A stretch of 64,000 nucleotides of DNA from Brenneria populi. GTDB lineage: Bacteria; Pseudomonadota; Gammaproteobacteria; Enterobacterales; Enterobacteriaceae. The DNA is taken from positions 186,001-250,000 of the forward strand of contig NZ_JAYWTM010000006.1 in assembly GCF_036016195.1 (NCBI RefSeq), in the 5' to 3' direction. The notes under the pieces are model-generated. The model had not been told where the DNA came from. It did no database searches and saw nothing but the letters and a program-made list of their open reading frames with translations. The stretch's first letter is position 1. Each line of letters opens with the position of its first letter. A program made the position numbers and the translations under genes. Shown piece after piece: positions 1-8,968 of this stretch.

Positions 1-1362
1 GTTCGGACGGCGCGCCAGCAGATCCGGCGTCAGGCCGACCAGCGTCAGCAGAGTCAGAATGCGCCGTTGCCGATCCGCCTGGCTGATATCGCGGCGCAGC
101 CGCAGCGGCTGCTGGAGGATCTTCTCCACGGTGAACTGCGGATCGAACGAGCCGAGCGGATCTTGCGTGATGGTCTGAATTCGCGCGCGCAGCGGCCGGC
201 GCTCGCGCTCCGACAGCGCGCTCCAGGGGCGCTCGGACAGCAATACCTCGCCGCTGTCCGGTTTTCGTAGGGCCAGGATCACTTTTCCCAACGTGGTTTT
301 TCCGGACCCCGATTCGCCGACGACGCCCAGGGTTTCACCTCGTTGCACCTCCAGCGATACTTGATTGACGGCATGCATACGGCTGCCGTCAGGGCGGGTA
401 AAGGAAACCGATATCCGATCCGCCTTCAGCGCCACCTCCGAAACCGTTTCGCCGTGCGCGTTGAGTGACGACACTACCCCGGCGGGCAGGTCGCGCAGCG
501 GATTTTCGCCCGCCAGCCAGTCGCCGCGCGTCGCGGCGGTGGGGATCGCCGCCAGCAGCCGGCGGGTATAGGGGTGCTTGGGCGCCGAAAGCACCTGGTC
601 GACGTCGCCGATTTCCACCAGTTCGCCTTTCTGCATGACGATAACCCGGTCCGCCACCTGCGAGACCACCGCCAGATCGTGGGTGATCAGCAGCACGCCG
701 TGACCGGCCCGCGCCAGAGCGGTAAACACTTTCAGCACCTGCTGTTGTACGGTGGCGTCCAGCGCCGTGGTGGGCTCGTCGGCGATCAATAGCCGCGGGC
801 CGCCGGCCAGCGCGGAGGCGATAAGCGCCCGCTGGCGTAAACCGCCGGAGAGTTCGTGCGGATACTGCGCCGCGCGGTTGGCCGGGTCGGGAATGCCCGC
901 CTGTTCCAGCAGCGCCGCCACGCGTTCGGCGACCTCGGCGCGAGGAAGAAGCCGATGGGTGAGGATCGGTTCCGCCACCTCCTGGCCGATTTTGCGCAAC
1001 GGATCGAGGGAGACCAGCGCATCCTGCAAAATAAAACCTATCTCGCGCCCGCGGATGCGCCGCCAGTCACCCTCGCCCAGGCCGCGCAGATCGCAGCGGC
1101 CGCCGTCATGGCGCAGCAGATCGATGGCGTCGGCGCGGACCTCGGCCTGTTCGCCCGCCAGCCCGACCAGCGCGCGCGCGGTAACCGACTTGCCCGATCC
1201 CGATTCGCCGACCAGCGCCAGAATTTCGCCGGCGTTGACCTGAAAGCCGAGGTTTTTCACCGACTCCACCGGGTCGCCTTCGCCGCCGGGGAAGGTGACG
1301 CTTAAGCCGGCGACGCGCAGCAGCGGTTGCGCGGCGGACGCGGCAGGGGGATGACTCATCAT
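1..1362 (-). CDS. Oligopeptide/nickel-type ABC transporter, double ATP-binding protein (partial)
   Basis: This cytoplasmic ATPase energises import through the two permeases encoded just upstream. Translating the minus strand from position 1362 gives two ABC ATPase halves in one chain. The first has a Walker A (GESGSGKS), an LSGG signature and an ADEPTTALD Walker B. A linker follows, then a second half with another GESGSGKT Walker A near residue 320. The frame runs off the window edge before the second signature, so the C-terminus is missing. The start ATG overlaps the stop of the preceding permease gene by 4 nt (ATGA), which indicates translational coupling. Family knowledge: peptide, glutathione and nickel importers usually have two separate ATPases (DppD/DppF), and GsiA-like proteins fuse them as here. 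The substrate cannot be read from the sequence. Confidence 0.88.
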   Translation of the reverse strand, partial: MMSHPPAASAAQPLLRVAGLSVTFPGGEGDPVESVKNLGFQVNAGEILALVGESGSGKSVTARALVGLAGEQAEVRADAIDLLRHDGGRCDLRGLGEGDWRRIRGREIGFILQDALVSLDPLRKIGQEVAEPILTHRLLPRAEVAERVAALLEQAGIPDPANRAAQYPHELSGGLRQRALIASALAGGPRLLIADEPTTALDATVQQQVLKVFTALARAGHGVLLITHDLAVVSQVADRVIVMQKGELVEIGDVDQVLSAPKHPYTRRLLAAIPTAATRGDWLAGENPLRDLPAGVVSSLNAHGETVSEVALKADRISVSFTRPDGSRMHAVNQVSLEVQRGETLGVVGESGSGKTTLGKVILALRKPDSGEVLLSERPWSALSERERRPLRARIQTITQDPLGSFDPQFTVEKILQQPLRLRRDISQADRQRRILTLLTLVGLTPDLLARRPN

Positions 1363-2225
1363 GAACCGCCTTTTGCCAGAATGGTTTGTAAACGCCGCCC
1401 CAACAGCGTGATGGCGATGACGGAAAGCGCCACCACCGTAGCCGGAAACAGGCTGACCCAGGGGGCGATATCCAGGAAGTTGCGGCCGTCGGCCAGCAGC
1501 GCGCCCCATTCGGCGGTGGGGGGCACCACGCCCAGGCCGAGGAAGCTCAGGGCGGAGGCGGACAGAATGGCGTGTCCGACGCCGATGGTGGCGACGATCA
1601 GCAGCGGGCGCAGGGTGTTGGGAATGATATGCCGCCCGACGATATACAGCGGGCGCTCGCCCAGCGCCACGGCGTGCTCCACATAACCGGAAAGCCGCAC
1701 CTGGAGCACCTGCGATCTCACCAGCCGCGCGTAGCCGGCGATACCGGCCAGCCCGACCGCCAGCAGCGTGTTTTCCGGCCCCCTTCCCAGCACGGCGATC
1801 ACCAGCAGCGCCAGCAGCAGATCGGGAAAAGCCAGCATAATATCCAGCAGGCGCACCAGCGCCGCGCGCAGCGGCGCGGGAGCCAGCACCGACAGGGTGC
1901 CGAACAATACGCCGCCCAGGCAGGCGATCAGCATGGCGCCGATGCCGATGCTCAGCGACAGCGAGGTGCCGTGGATCACCCGGGCCAGGATATCCCGGCC
2001 CAGCGTATCGGTGCCGAACCAGTGCTCGCCGCTCGGCGGCTGTAGTACCGCGCCGAGATCCATTTCATCGGCGGTGCGGCTGGTAAACAGCGTCGGGAAA
2101 AAGAGCGCCAGCAGCAGCAGGAGTACGACGGCCGCCGGCAGTAAGGTCGCTGGGGCAAGCCAGGGATTATGACGATAGCGGGCGCGGCGTCGCGGATGTG
2201 GAAGTATCATAGATTCACTGCTCAT
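1359..2225 (-). CDS. ABC transporter permease, DppC/OppC-like
   Basis: This is the second inner-membrane permease of the peptide/nickel-type importer. A short N-terminal basic tail is followed by a hydrophobic helix (about residues 22-40), a periplasmic segment with the family-typical HWFGTDTLGRDILARV stretch, and then a five-helix permease core. The EAA-type cytoplasmic loop lies around VALGERPLYIVGRHIIPN. I chose the ATG at 2225 (MSSESMILP) because it overlaps the upstream permease stop by 11 nt. An in-frame ATG at 2261 would overlap by 47 nt and lacks the family's usual N-terminus. At about 288 residues it has normal DppC size. It is coupled to the ATPase downstream by a 4-nt overlap. Confidence 0.9.
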   Translation of the reverse strand: MSSESMILPHPRRRARYRHNPWLAPATLLPAAVVLLLLLALFFPTLFTSRTADEMDLGAVLQPPSGEHWFGTDTLGRDILARVIHGTSLSLSIGIGAMLIACLGGVLFGTLSVLAPAPLRAALVRLLDIMLAFPDLLLALLVIAVLGRGPENTLLAVGLAGIAGYARLVRSQVLQVRLSGYVEHAVALGERPLYIVGRHIIPNTLRPLLIVATIGVGHAILSASALSFLGLGVVPPTAEWGALLADGRNFLDIAPWVSLFPATVVALSVIAITLLGRRLQTILAKGGS

Positions 2226-3177
2226 GGGCGTTCGCCTTTTTGCGCAAACGGGGATCGACAATCAGATACAGGGCATCCACCAGCAGGTTGATCGTCACAA
2301 ACAGCAGCGCGGACAGCATCACCACGCCGAGCACCAATGGCATGTCGCGGGTTTCGATCGCCTGTAGCGTAATCTGTCCGATGCCGGCGCGTCCGAAAAC
2401 CGTTTCGGTTAGCACTGAGCCGCCGAGCACGCTGGCCAGCAGCGTACCGGTCAGCGTCGACGCCGCCAGCGTCGCATGGCGCAGCGCGTGGCGGATCCTC
2501 AGCCGGGTTTCGCTGACGCCGCGGGTGCGTACCGTCAGGGCGAAAGGCTGGGACAGGGCGTCCTCCAGCCCGTCGCGCAGCACCTGGCTGAGCAGCGCCG
2601 CGATCGGCAGGCTGAGGGTGATGACGGGCAGCACCAGCGAGATCGCGCCGTCATTGCCGGTTACCGGAAACCACTGCAGATGAAAGCTGAAAATACTCAG
2701 CAGCACAATCCCGATCCAGTACACCGGCGTGCTGAGCAGCGTCAGCTCCAGCCAGGAGAGCGCCCGCCGCAGCGGTTGATAGCGCCCTGCGGTGAGCAGC
2801 GCGCTGGAAACGGCCAGCGCCAGCGCCAGTGCGATCCCGCCGAGCGCCAGCGGCAGCGTTTCGCGCATGGCGTCGGCAATCACCGACAGCACCGGCTGCC
2901 GGTACTGGTAGCTGACGCCGAAATCGCCCTGCAGCGCCTGGGCGCAATAGCGCAGGTACTGTATCCACAGCGGCCGGTCGAGGCCGAACTGGCGGGACAG
3001 CTCTTCGCGGTAGGCATCGTCCACTACGTTGTCGCCGCCGCTGAGAATGGCGATGGGGTCGCCGGGAATCAGTTTGACGGCGATAAACGTCAGGGTGGCC
3101 GCGCCCCAGAGCACGGCCAGAATGGTCAACAGACGTTTGCCGAGCCCCGCCAGATTAGCGTTTGATCCAGACATCAT
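2215..3177 (-). CDS. ABC transporter permease, DppB/OppB-like
   Basis: This is the first inner-membrane permease of the importer. It starts with a TM helix (LLTILAVLWGAATLTFIAVKLIPGD) followed by the FGLDRPLWIQYLRY segment typical of DppB-type proteins, and has about six TM helices in all. The EAA loop is near residues 205-225 (VRTRGVSETRLRIRHALRHA). The C-terminus VDALYLIVDPRLRKK is also characteristic of the family. The start at 3177 (or the adjacent ATG at 3174) overlaps the 3' end of the binding-protein gene by about 20 nt. The longer frame to 3195 would add only MPNRTS. About 320 residues is normal for the family. It belongs to one operon with the binding protein, DppC-like permease and ATPase. 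Confidence 0.9.
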   Translation of the reverse strand: MMSGSNANLAGLGKRLLTILAVLWGAATLTFIAVKLIPGDPIAILSGGDNVVDDAYREELSRQFGLDRPLWIQYLRYCAQALQGDFGVSYQYRQPVLSVIADAMRETLPLALGGIALALALAVSSALLTAGRYQPLRRALSWLELTLLSTPVYWIGIVLLSIFSFHLQWFPVTGNDGAISLVLPVITLSLPIAALLSQVLRDGLEDALSQPFALTVRTRGVSETRLRIRHALRHATLAASTLTGTLLASVLGGSVLTETVFGRAGIGQITLQAIETRDMPLVLGVVMLSALLFVTINLLVDALYLIVDPRLRKKANAHEQ

Positions 3178-4783
3178 AGAAGTTCGGTTTGGCATTGGTC
3201 GCCCAGCTTACGCCCTGCACCTGTTTCGACAGGCCAAGCTGGTAGGCCGGAATATAGACGGGAAGAACGTAGGCTTTATCGATCGCTTCATGCTGAACGT
3301 CGGTGTAGAGCTGTTTACGCTCGGCGTCGCCGGCGCCGACCGCTTTTCTCAGCTTCTCATCCAGCGCGCTGATGCGGGTAAAATTGTTGCCGTTGGGCGG
3401 CGCGTAGGCGGAATCAAACACCGTGCGCAGAATATCCGGCTCGGCGCGGACGAAATAGTTGGAGGCGACGTCGTAGTCATTGGCGTTGGTGCGGCTGGTA
3501 AACGAGCCGGCGTCGCTCGGATCGAGCTTCAGCTCAAACCCGGCCTGCTTGACCTGATACTGAATCGCCTGGAACAGGGTGACGTCGGCGGCCTCAACGT
3601 TGGTGCTGGCATAGACGAAAGTGACCGTCAGGCGTTTGCCGTCTTTGGTGCGGTAGCCTTCGCTGTCCCTGATGTTCCAACCCGCGTCGTCCAGCAGCCG
3701 GTTGGCCTTTTGCAGATCGAATCCCCAGCGCGATTTCACCGTCGGATCGTAATACAGCGTCGCCGGACCCATGACGTTATCCGCCGCTTTCAGCGTGCCG
3801 AAATAGGAGACCTTCACCGCCGTCGCGGTATCCGCCGCGCTTTGGAACGCCTGACGGATCTTGACGTCCTGGAACGGGCCCTTGCTGGTATTAAAATACA
3901 GAACGCGGTTGACGCCCGGATTTTCATAGGTGATTACGTCCAGGCGCGGGTTCTTTTTCACCGCGGGGTAATTCGCCGGCGGCACCGCGTCAATGGCCTG
4001 GAGCTGGCCGCTGGTCAGCGCGCCCAGCCTGACGGACGCTTCCGGCAGGTATTTAAAGGTAATGCCGTCCAGATACGCCGGGCCGCTATGTTTAGCGTAA
4101 CCGGGGCCCCAGTTGTAATCCGCGCGTTTGCTCAGTTTGCTGCCGCTGCCTTTGACAAAGGAGTCGAGAATAAAGGGCCCGGACCCCACCACCGTGTTGC
4201 TGGTGTTCGGGGTTTTCTTCAGATAGGTCGGCGACTGGATGCCCAGATACGGCAGGCTCAGCCCCTGCAGCAGCGGCGCGAAGGAAGAAGAGTAATGGAT
4301 CACCACCGTGTAGTCGTCGGGAGTGGTGATTTTGTCGATCGGCCCCAGCAGCGATTTGGCGTAGCTGGAGGTGGTTTTCGGATCGAGAATGCGTTCGAGA
4401 TTATATTTCACCGCTTCGGCATCCAGTTTGCTGCCGTCGCTGAAGGTGACGTCTTTGCGCAGATGGAAAACGTATTCGGTATTGTCGCCGTTGATTTCCC
4501 AGCGCTCCGCCAGCCAGGGGGTAAAGCTGTTGTCTTCGGCCTGGCCCACCAGCGAATCCACCACGTTGCGGGCGATCAGCGCCGTCACGCCGTAGGCGGT
4601 GATGTGCGGATCGATGATCGGGGTATCGCTGCCCAGCCCGACATTGAGTATGCCCCCCTGAACCGGTTTCTCGCTATTGTCGGCGCTCCAGGCGCTTAGT
4701 GGGAGGGCGAAAAGCAGGGATAAAGCGCCTGCGATGAGAAGTTTAGCCGATGGGGATCGCGCTGCTGACTGATTTTTATTCAT
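3155..4783 (-). CDS. ABC transporter periplasmic substrate-binding protein, SBP_bac_5 family
   Basis: This periplasmic solute-binding protein delivers substrate to the two permeases. From the ATG at 4783 the protein has 542 residues and opens with a classical signal peptide: basic MNKNQSAARSPSAK, hydrophobic LLIAGALSLLFALPL, then cleavage near SAWSA. There is no lipobox Cys. The mature protein shows SBP family 5 features: the PIIDPHITAYG and TPWLAERWEINGDNTEYVFHLRKDVTFSDG blocks near the N-terminus and a YNLERIL segment. The longer frame to 4864 would bury the signal peptide and is unlikely. It is the first gene of the operon, which reads leftward. Family members bind peptides, glutathione, nickel or opines, and the sequence does not decide between these. 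Confidence 0.9.
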   Translation of the reverse strand: MNKNQSAARSPSAKLLIAGALSLLFALPLSAWSADNSEKPVQGGILNVGLGSDTPIIDPHITAYGVTALIARNVVDSLVGQAEDNSFTPWLAERWEINGDNTEYVFHLRKDVTFSDGSKLDAEAVKYNLERILDPKTTSSYAKSLLGPIDKITTPDDYTVVIHYSSSFAPLLQGLSLPYLGIQSPTYLKKTPNTSNTVVGSGPFILDSFVKGSGSKLSKRADYNWGPGYAKHSGPAYLDGITFKYLPEASVRLGALTSGQLQAIDAVPPANYPAVKKNPRLDVITYENPGVNRVLYFNTSKGPFQDVKIRQAFQSAADTATAVKVSYFGTLKAADNVMGPATLYYDPTVKSRWGFDLQKANRLLDDAGWNIRDSEGYRTKDGKRLTVTFVYASTNVEAADVTLFQAIQYQVKQAGFELKLDPSDAGSFTSRTNANDYDVASNYFVRAEPDILRTVFDSAYAPPNGNNFTRISALDEKLRKAVGAGDAERKQLYTDVQHEAIDKAYVLPVYIPAYQLGLSKQVQGVSWATNAKPNFYDVWIKR

Positions 4784-4956
4784 TCTCAGAGTCCTTGAGA
4801 TTTTACGTTGGCTCATCTTATGTTGCTGTAAATGTAGGAAGGTTGCGTAAAGGTGTAAAAGCACAAAAAATACTTTTTAATGCCAAAAAGGTATATAACG
4901 GCGATGCGCGTGCGGTGGAAAGCGGGAGGAGACGGCGGGGGTCGGGCGGACGGTTC

Positions 4957-4989
4957 GAAAAAGCGGCCGCCCTGAGAGCAAGGCGGCCG
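4957..4989 (-). terminator. Intrinsic terminator of yagU
   Basis: A perfect 8-bp stem pairs cggccgcc (4964-4971) with ggcggccg (4982-4989) around a 10-nt loop. In minus-strand sense it is followed by a short run of T (4958-4962). It lies just downstream of the yagU stop at 5011 and fits a Rho-independent terminator for that gene. Confidence 0.7.
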
Positions 4990-5010
4990 TTATCTTAGGC
5001 GCTAGCGCGA

Positions 5011-5553
5011 TTAGCGCGTGGCTTCAGATGCCGGGACTTCAGGATCCGGCGCATGGGTAATGCGGTTACGCAGATCGCGGCGGACAATTTCAACCAGCCA
5101 GAAGCAGAACATATGGCCGAACAGTTCAGAGAAGTGTTCGGCAAACGGTTGATCCCACGGCGCGGGAACGGTGCCAAACAGCGGCAGCAGGAAAACGTGA
5201 AATACGATGTGAAGAACCAGACCGTAAAAAGCGCCCTGCCAGAGTTTAATTTTGGGATTAAATTCGGCGATGATGCAATAAAGCACGGAGAAACTAATCG
5301 AGAAACCAAAGTGCATGATAAAGCTCATGATTGGCCGCGCGTTACCGTTGAATAAATAGGTAATGTGGGACATCTCAAAAGACATGCCGAGCTGCTGTAA
5401 TAACTCCTGCGGCGGGTTGGTCAGATCGCGAGCAGGCGTTCTTGGGGGAAACGGTATTTCCCAGCCGAATTTAGCCAGGGCGCAAACAAGACCGGCGATT
5501 ATCCCGATAAGTATCGCCAGCATGATTTTTTCTTTAGTGGTACGTAACTGCAT
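5011..5553 (-). CDS. yagU: YagU family inner-membrane protein (DUF1440)
   Basis: This 180-residue integral membrane protein resembles E. coli YagU (about 204 residues). It has a first TM helix at roughly residues 10-28 (IMLAILIGIIAGLVCALAKFG) followed by the motif WEIPFPPRTPARDLTNPP, which I associate with this family. Further TM segments lie around residues 75-95, 105-125 and 145-160, with several buried His and Phe residues. A clear Shine-Dalgarno (aggag, about 5567-5563) precedes the ATG. In E. coli the gene is linked to acid resistance, but its biochemical role is unknown. It is monocistronic, with its own terminator. Its position beside ubiI, where E. coli has gcvT, is unusual. Confidence 0.85.
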   Translation of the reverse strand: MQLRTTKEKIMLAILIGIIAGLVCALAKFGWEIPFPPRTPARDLTNPPQELLQQLGMSFEMSHITYLFNGNARPIMSFIMHFGFSISFSVLYCIIAEFNPKIKLWQGAFYGLVLHIVFHVFLLPLFGTVPAPWDQPFAEHFSELFGHMFCFWLVEIVRRDLRNRITHAPDPEVPASEATR

Positions 5554-5652
5554 TTTAATTCTCTCCTAAATAACCCGGTAACAGGTTTAATTCCGTATGA
5601 ATCCCATTCGTCATTGCGTCTGGTCCAAATATCGCGCTGATGAAATAACTCA

Positions 5653-5876
5653 TATACCGTCATACTGCAAGTTGCCTGTGCGTTGGCTTTGTTGCTTGCC
5701 CCATCCGTTGCCGCCGCTTCACGTTGTTCAAAACGATGACGTTCTGTCCTGCGACTCGAATTATTTTGTGTATATAGCGCGATACTCGAAGTGAATAAGC
5801 GTTGATCCCTATCCGCCGCTCCTCTCCAGATGCGGCAATTCACCTTTCCGCAGCTCGAATTATCCAAAATATAGCG
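5653..5876. repeat. Interspersed repeat, copy 1
   Basis: The left end, 5653-5688, reads tataccgtcatactgcaagt followed by tgcctgtgcgttggct. It matches the left end of copy 2 (6129-6165) at most positions. The right-hand motif ctcgaattat...atatagcg occurs twice, at 5755-5776 and 5854-5876, suggesting a nested or partly duplicated element. The appearance (short non-coding repeat with conserved ends in an intergenic region) resembles repeat families common in Enterobacterales genomes. I cannot name the family from sequence alone. Confidence 0.5.
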
Positions 5877-6128
5877 ATGGGCCTGGCGGGATAACATGTT
5901 ATTCAGCCCGGATATTACACCTATCGGCAACTATTATCGATTTTATATTAACGGCGCTATGGAGGAAGGGTGGGTAATAATTACGCGCTTTGTCGTAATT
6001 ATGGAAAATTAATATTTCAGAGTGTATATTTATGTAAATAAGCTTCTCTTTGTCGAAGGAAATCAGGCCATTTAATTAATGTTATAACGATTGAAAATAA
6101 TAACTGCGCCATGTAAATCAAATATTTC

Positions 6129-6330
6129 TATACCCTTCATACTTCAAGCTGCCGGTGCGTTGGCTCCGTTATTCGCTCTTGCGGGACCGACGCAGGCGCC
6201 GTCCAAAATCCAGACGGCTGACAAAGTCAGATATTACTCGCCGCGTGTATCTCGATCCGACAGACGGGTTTGTCAGCAAAACGCTGTCGACGTTTTATCC
6301 CGCAGCTCGACCTATTGAGGCTATATACTA
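6129..6330. repeat. Interspersed repeat, copy 2
   Basis: This is the second copy of the repeat seen at 5653. Its left end (6129-6165) is about 85 percent identical to copy 1 by eye, and the block gtgcgttggct is exact. Its right side carries a cagctcga motif near 6303 followed by ctatata near 6321, like the right side of copy 1. The internal parts of the two copies are poorly conserved. Confidence 0.5.
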
Positions 6331-6476
6331 TTTATTGAACGGTGAAATAACTGTGCTGTCGCGCGCATAATTCAGCTCGAACTGGACGGGGCGAAGGGCG
6401 GCCGTTTCGCCCGGCGGGCGCGATGCCCGTCTGCGCGGGCATCGGAGCGGCATGGGAGCAAGCGACGGCAATCACG

Positions 6477-7697
6477 TCATAAGCGAGTTTTGTCTGCGTC
6501 CAGCCATGCGGGCAAATCGTTTAACCCCATGGCCTGGCGCACCAGCGTCGGCTTGACGCCGGGGAGGTTGTCCGCCAGCCGCAGGCCGATATCGCGCAAC
6601 AGCTTTTTGGCCGGATTATCTCCGGCGAATAGCGCGCGGAACCCCTGCATACCGGCGAGCATAACGGCGGCGCTGTGTTTGCGTTTACGCTCATAACGCC
6701 GCAGATAAAGGTGCTGACCGATATCCTTCCCCTGCGCCTGCAGGCGCTTCAGTTCGGCAATCAATTCCGCCGCATCCATAAAACCCAGATTGACCCCCTG
6801 GCCCGCCAGCGGATGGATGGTGTGCGCGGCATCGCCAATCAGCACCAGACGGTGGGCGGCGAAACTGCGGGCATAGCGGCCCGTCAACGGAAAGACCTGG
6901 CGCTCGCTCTCCAGCGCGCATAGCCCCAGCCGGGTATCGAAGGCGATAGCCAGCCGCTGGTTGAATTCGTCGTCCGGCAGCGCCTGCATCTCCTGCGCCC
7001 GCTCCGGCGGCAGCGACCAGACGATTGAGCTGAGGTGCGGATCGCCAAGCGGCAGAAACGCGAGGATGCCGTCGCCGTGAAACACCTGCCGCGCGACCGA
7101 AAGATGGGGCGACGCCGTACGAACGGTGGCGACCAGCGCATGATGGCCGTAATCCCAGAAGGTGAGGGGAATATCGGCGTGCCGGCGCAGCCAGGAGTGC
7201 GCGCCGTCCGCGCCGACCACCAGCCGCGCGGTCAACATATTGCCGTCCTGAAGGGTGATAAAGGCTTCATTTTCTCCCCAGGCGACCTGTTGCAGCGCGG
7301 CGGGCGCCAGCAGGGTGATATCGCTCAGCTGGGACGCGCGTTGCCATAGCGCCTGCTGAATAACCGGATTTTCAATGATATGGCCCAGATGGGAAAAGCC
7401 GAACTCCTCGCCGCTAAAGCTGATTCTGCCGAAGCTGTCTTTATCCCAGACCTGCATCGCGTTATAGGGGCTGATCCGCCGCGCCGCCAGACTTTCCCAA
7501 ACGCCCACATGGCGGAGCAGACGTTCGCTGGCGGCGTTGATGGCGGAGACCCGCAGCGCATACTCTTTTTCCGGCGTCTGGGGGGCCGTCGGCCGCTGCT
7601 CCAGTACGGCGATGCGCAGACCGTTGCCCTGCAGGCCGCAGGCCAGCGCCAGGCCGACCATGCCGCCGCCGGCGATAACCACGTCGAATGATTGCAT
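6477..7697 (-). CDS. ubiI: 2-octaprenylphenol 5-hydroxylase (VisC/UbiI)
   Basis: This is a FAD-dependent aromatic monooxygenase of ubiquinone biosynthesis that performs the C5 hydroxylation of the polyprenylphenol ring. The 406-residue chain shows the N-terminal Rossmann motif FDVVIAGGGMVGLALACGL (residues 4-22), the mid-chain VVGADGAHSWLR motif (about residues 160-171), and the FAD motif LIGDAAHTIHPLAGQGVNLGFMDA (about residues 275-298). These are the usual landmarks of the UbiH/F/I/Coq6 family. The size equals that of E. coli UbiI (400). The neighbour ubiH upstream is the expected partner, and order and strand match E. coli ubiH-visC. It probably belongs to one operon with ygfB, pepP and ubiH. 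Confidence 0.95.
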   Translation of the reverse strand: MQSFDVVIAGGGMVGLALACGLQGNGLRIAVLEQRPTAPQTPEKEYALRVSAINAASERLLRHVGVWESLAARRISPYNAMQVWDKDSFGRISFSGEEFGFSHLGHIIENPVIQQALWQRASQLSDITLLAPAALQQVAWGENEAFITLQDGNMLTARLVVGADGAHSWLRRHADIPLTFWDYGHHALVATVRTASPHLSVARQVFHGDGILAFLPLGDPHLSSIVWSLPPERAQEMQALPDDEFNQRLAIAFDTRLGLCALESERQVFPLTGRYARSFAAHRLVLIGDAAHTIHPLAGQGVNLGFMDAAELIAELKRLQAQGKDIGQHLYLRRYERKRKHSAAVMLAGMQGFRALFAGDNPAKKLLRDIGLRLADNLPGVKPTLVRQAMGLNDLPAWLDADKTRL

Positions 7698-7735
7698 ATA
7701 CCTTTTTTCCTGTTATGTTCCGCCGGCGCGTGCCG

Positions 7736-8914
7736 TCAACGCTCCACCCAGCCCAGCGTACGGCGGGCGAACGCATCGCGCAGCAGCGGCAGATTATTCA
7801 TGGTCATCAGGCCCAGATTGCGCCCAATCTCTAATGCGCCGTAGCGGTTGGCGAACAGCCTGACCAGACCGTCGGTGATCGCCACCGTGGCCTGCCGATC
7901 GGGCTGGCGGCGCTGCTGGTAACGGCTGAGCACCGCATAGTCGCCCAGATCCTGCCGCCTGTTCGCCGCGTCGACCAGAGTTTCCGCCAGCGACATCACA
8001 TCGCGCAGTCCCAGATTGAACCCTTGTCCGGCGATCGGGTGCAGCGTTTGCGCCGCGTTGCCCACCAGCGCCAGCCGGTGATGGACGTGCTGATTGGCCG
8101 TCAGCAGGCGCAGGGGATAGCTGCGGCGTTCGCCGATGTGGGTAAAGGCGCCCAGACGCCAGCCGAACGCCAGTTGCAGCCGACGGCGAAATTCGGCCTC
8201 GCTCCAGCTATCGACGTGAGCCTGCTCGTTTTCTTCATGACACCAGACCAGCGCGCTGCGCCCGTGGTTCATCGGCAACAGCGCCAGCGGCCCGTGGGGG
8301 GTGAAGCGTTCGAACGCCCGCCCCTGATGCGCTTCGGCGGTGGCGACGTTGGCGATGACGGCGATCTGCTGGTAATCCTGACGCCGCCATTCGATGCCGC
8401 AGGCGCGCGCCAGACCGGAAAGCGAACCGTCGGCGGCGACCAGCAGCTGGCCCGTCAGCGTTGCGCCGTTGTCCAGCGTCAGCGTGGCGTCGCTGCGCGT
8501 GCGCGCGACGTCGACCACCTGCGCCGGGCAGTGCAGACGAACGCCCGGCGCCTGTTGCAATAATGAAAATAGCCGCTGTCCGGCCTCGTGCAGTTCAACC
8601 ACATGGCCCAGCGCCGGCACGCGATAGTCCGACGCTTTCAGATTAACGACGCCGGCATGGCCGCGGTCGCTGACGTGTATCCGGGTTATCGGTTCGGCGC
8701 AGTCCGCTAGCGCCTGCCAGACGCCGATGTTTGCCAACTGTCGGCAGGTGCCCGCCGCCAGGGCGATCGCGCGCGCGTCGAACCCCGGATGCCGGCGATC
8801 GCGCGGCGATCGGGCTTCAATCAGCTCAACCGGCACTTTCCCTTGTGAAAGCCTCGCTATCGCCAGAGCCAGCGTCGCGCCGGCCATGCCGCCTCCGACA
8901 ATCATTACCGTCAT
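7736..8914 (-). CDS. ubiH: 2-octaprenyl-6-methoxyphenol hydroxylase (UbiH)
   Basis: This is the second FAD monooxygenase of ubiquinone synthesis in the cluster, responsible for C1 hydroxylation. Its 392 residues start with TVMIVGGGMAGATLALAIARLSQGKVPV, contain LLVAADGSLSGLARACGI (about residues 158-175) and the FAD site LVGNAAQTLHPIAGQGFNLGLRDV (about residues 281-304). It has the same fold as the adjacent UbiI but is clearly diverged from it. The gene lies 54 nt downstream of pepP and 38 nt before ubiI, as in the enterobacterial ygfB-pepP-ubiH-ubiI operon. Confidence 0.95.
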   Translation of the reverse strand: MTVMIVGGGMAGATLALAIARLSQGKVPVELIEARSPRDRRHPGFDARAIALAAGTCRQLANIGVWQALADCAEPITRIHVSDRGHAGVVNLKASDYRVPALGHVVELHEAGQRLFSLLQQAPGVRLHCPAQVVDVARTRSDATLTLDNGATLTGQLLVAADGSLSGLARACGIEWRRQDYQQIAVIANVATAEAHQGRAFERFTPHGPLALLPMNHGRSALVWCHEENEQAHVDSWSEAEFRRRLQLAFGWRLGAFTHIGERRSYPLRLLTANQHVHHRLALVGNAAQTLHPIAGQGFNLGLRDVMSLAETLVDAANRRQDLGDYAVLSRYQQRRQPDRQATVAITDGLVRLFANRYGALEIGRNLGLMTMNNLPLLRDAFARRTLGWVER

Positions 8915-8968
8915 ATTTCGTTGTCCGTCCGTTACCTTGCAAACCGCCGGCGCGTCGGCCGCCCGGCG

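Larger units (their letters stand above)
5554..6476. other. Gene-free interval of about 0.9 kb with degenerate repeats
   Basis: I find no credible gene here. Short open frames lack ribosome-binding sites and recognisable sequence. The interval holds the yagU promoter side (near 5554-5600), two copies of an interspersed repeat (listed separately), an AT-rich segment (5930-6120) and, near 6395-6440, GC-rich inverted sequence just beyond the ubiI stop that may act as its terminator. Confidence 0.6.

Noticed and set aside
3029..4699. 556-codon plus-strand frame opposite the binding-protein gene
   Set aside because: Antisense shadow. The minus-strand product has a signal peptide and SBP family 5 blocks.
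5597..6318. Short open frames in the gap between yagU and ubiI
   Set aside because: They fall within interspersed repeat sequence and lack ribosome sites.
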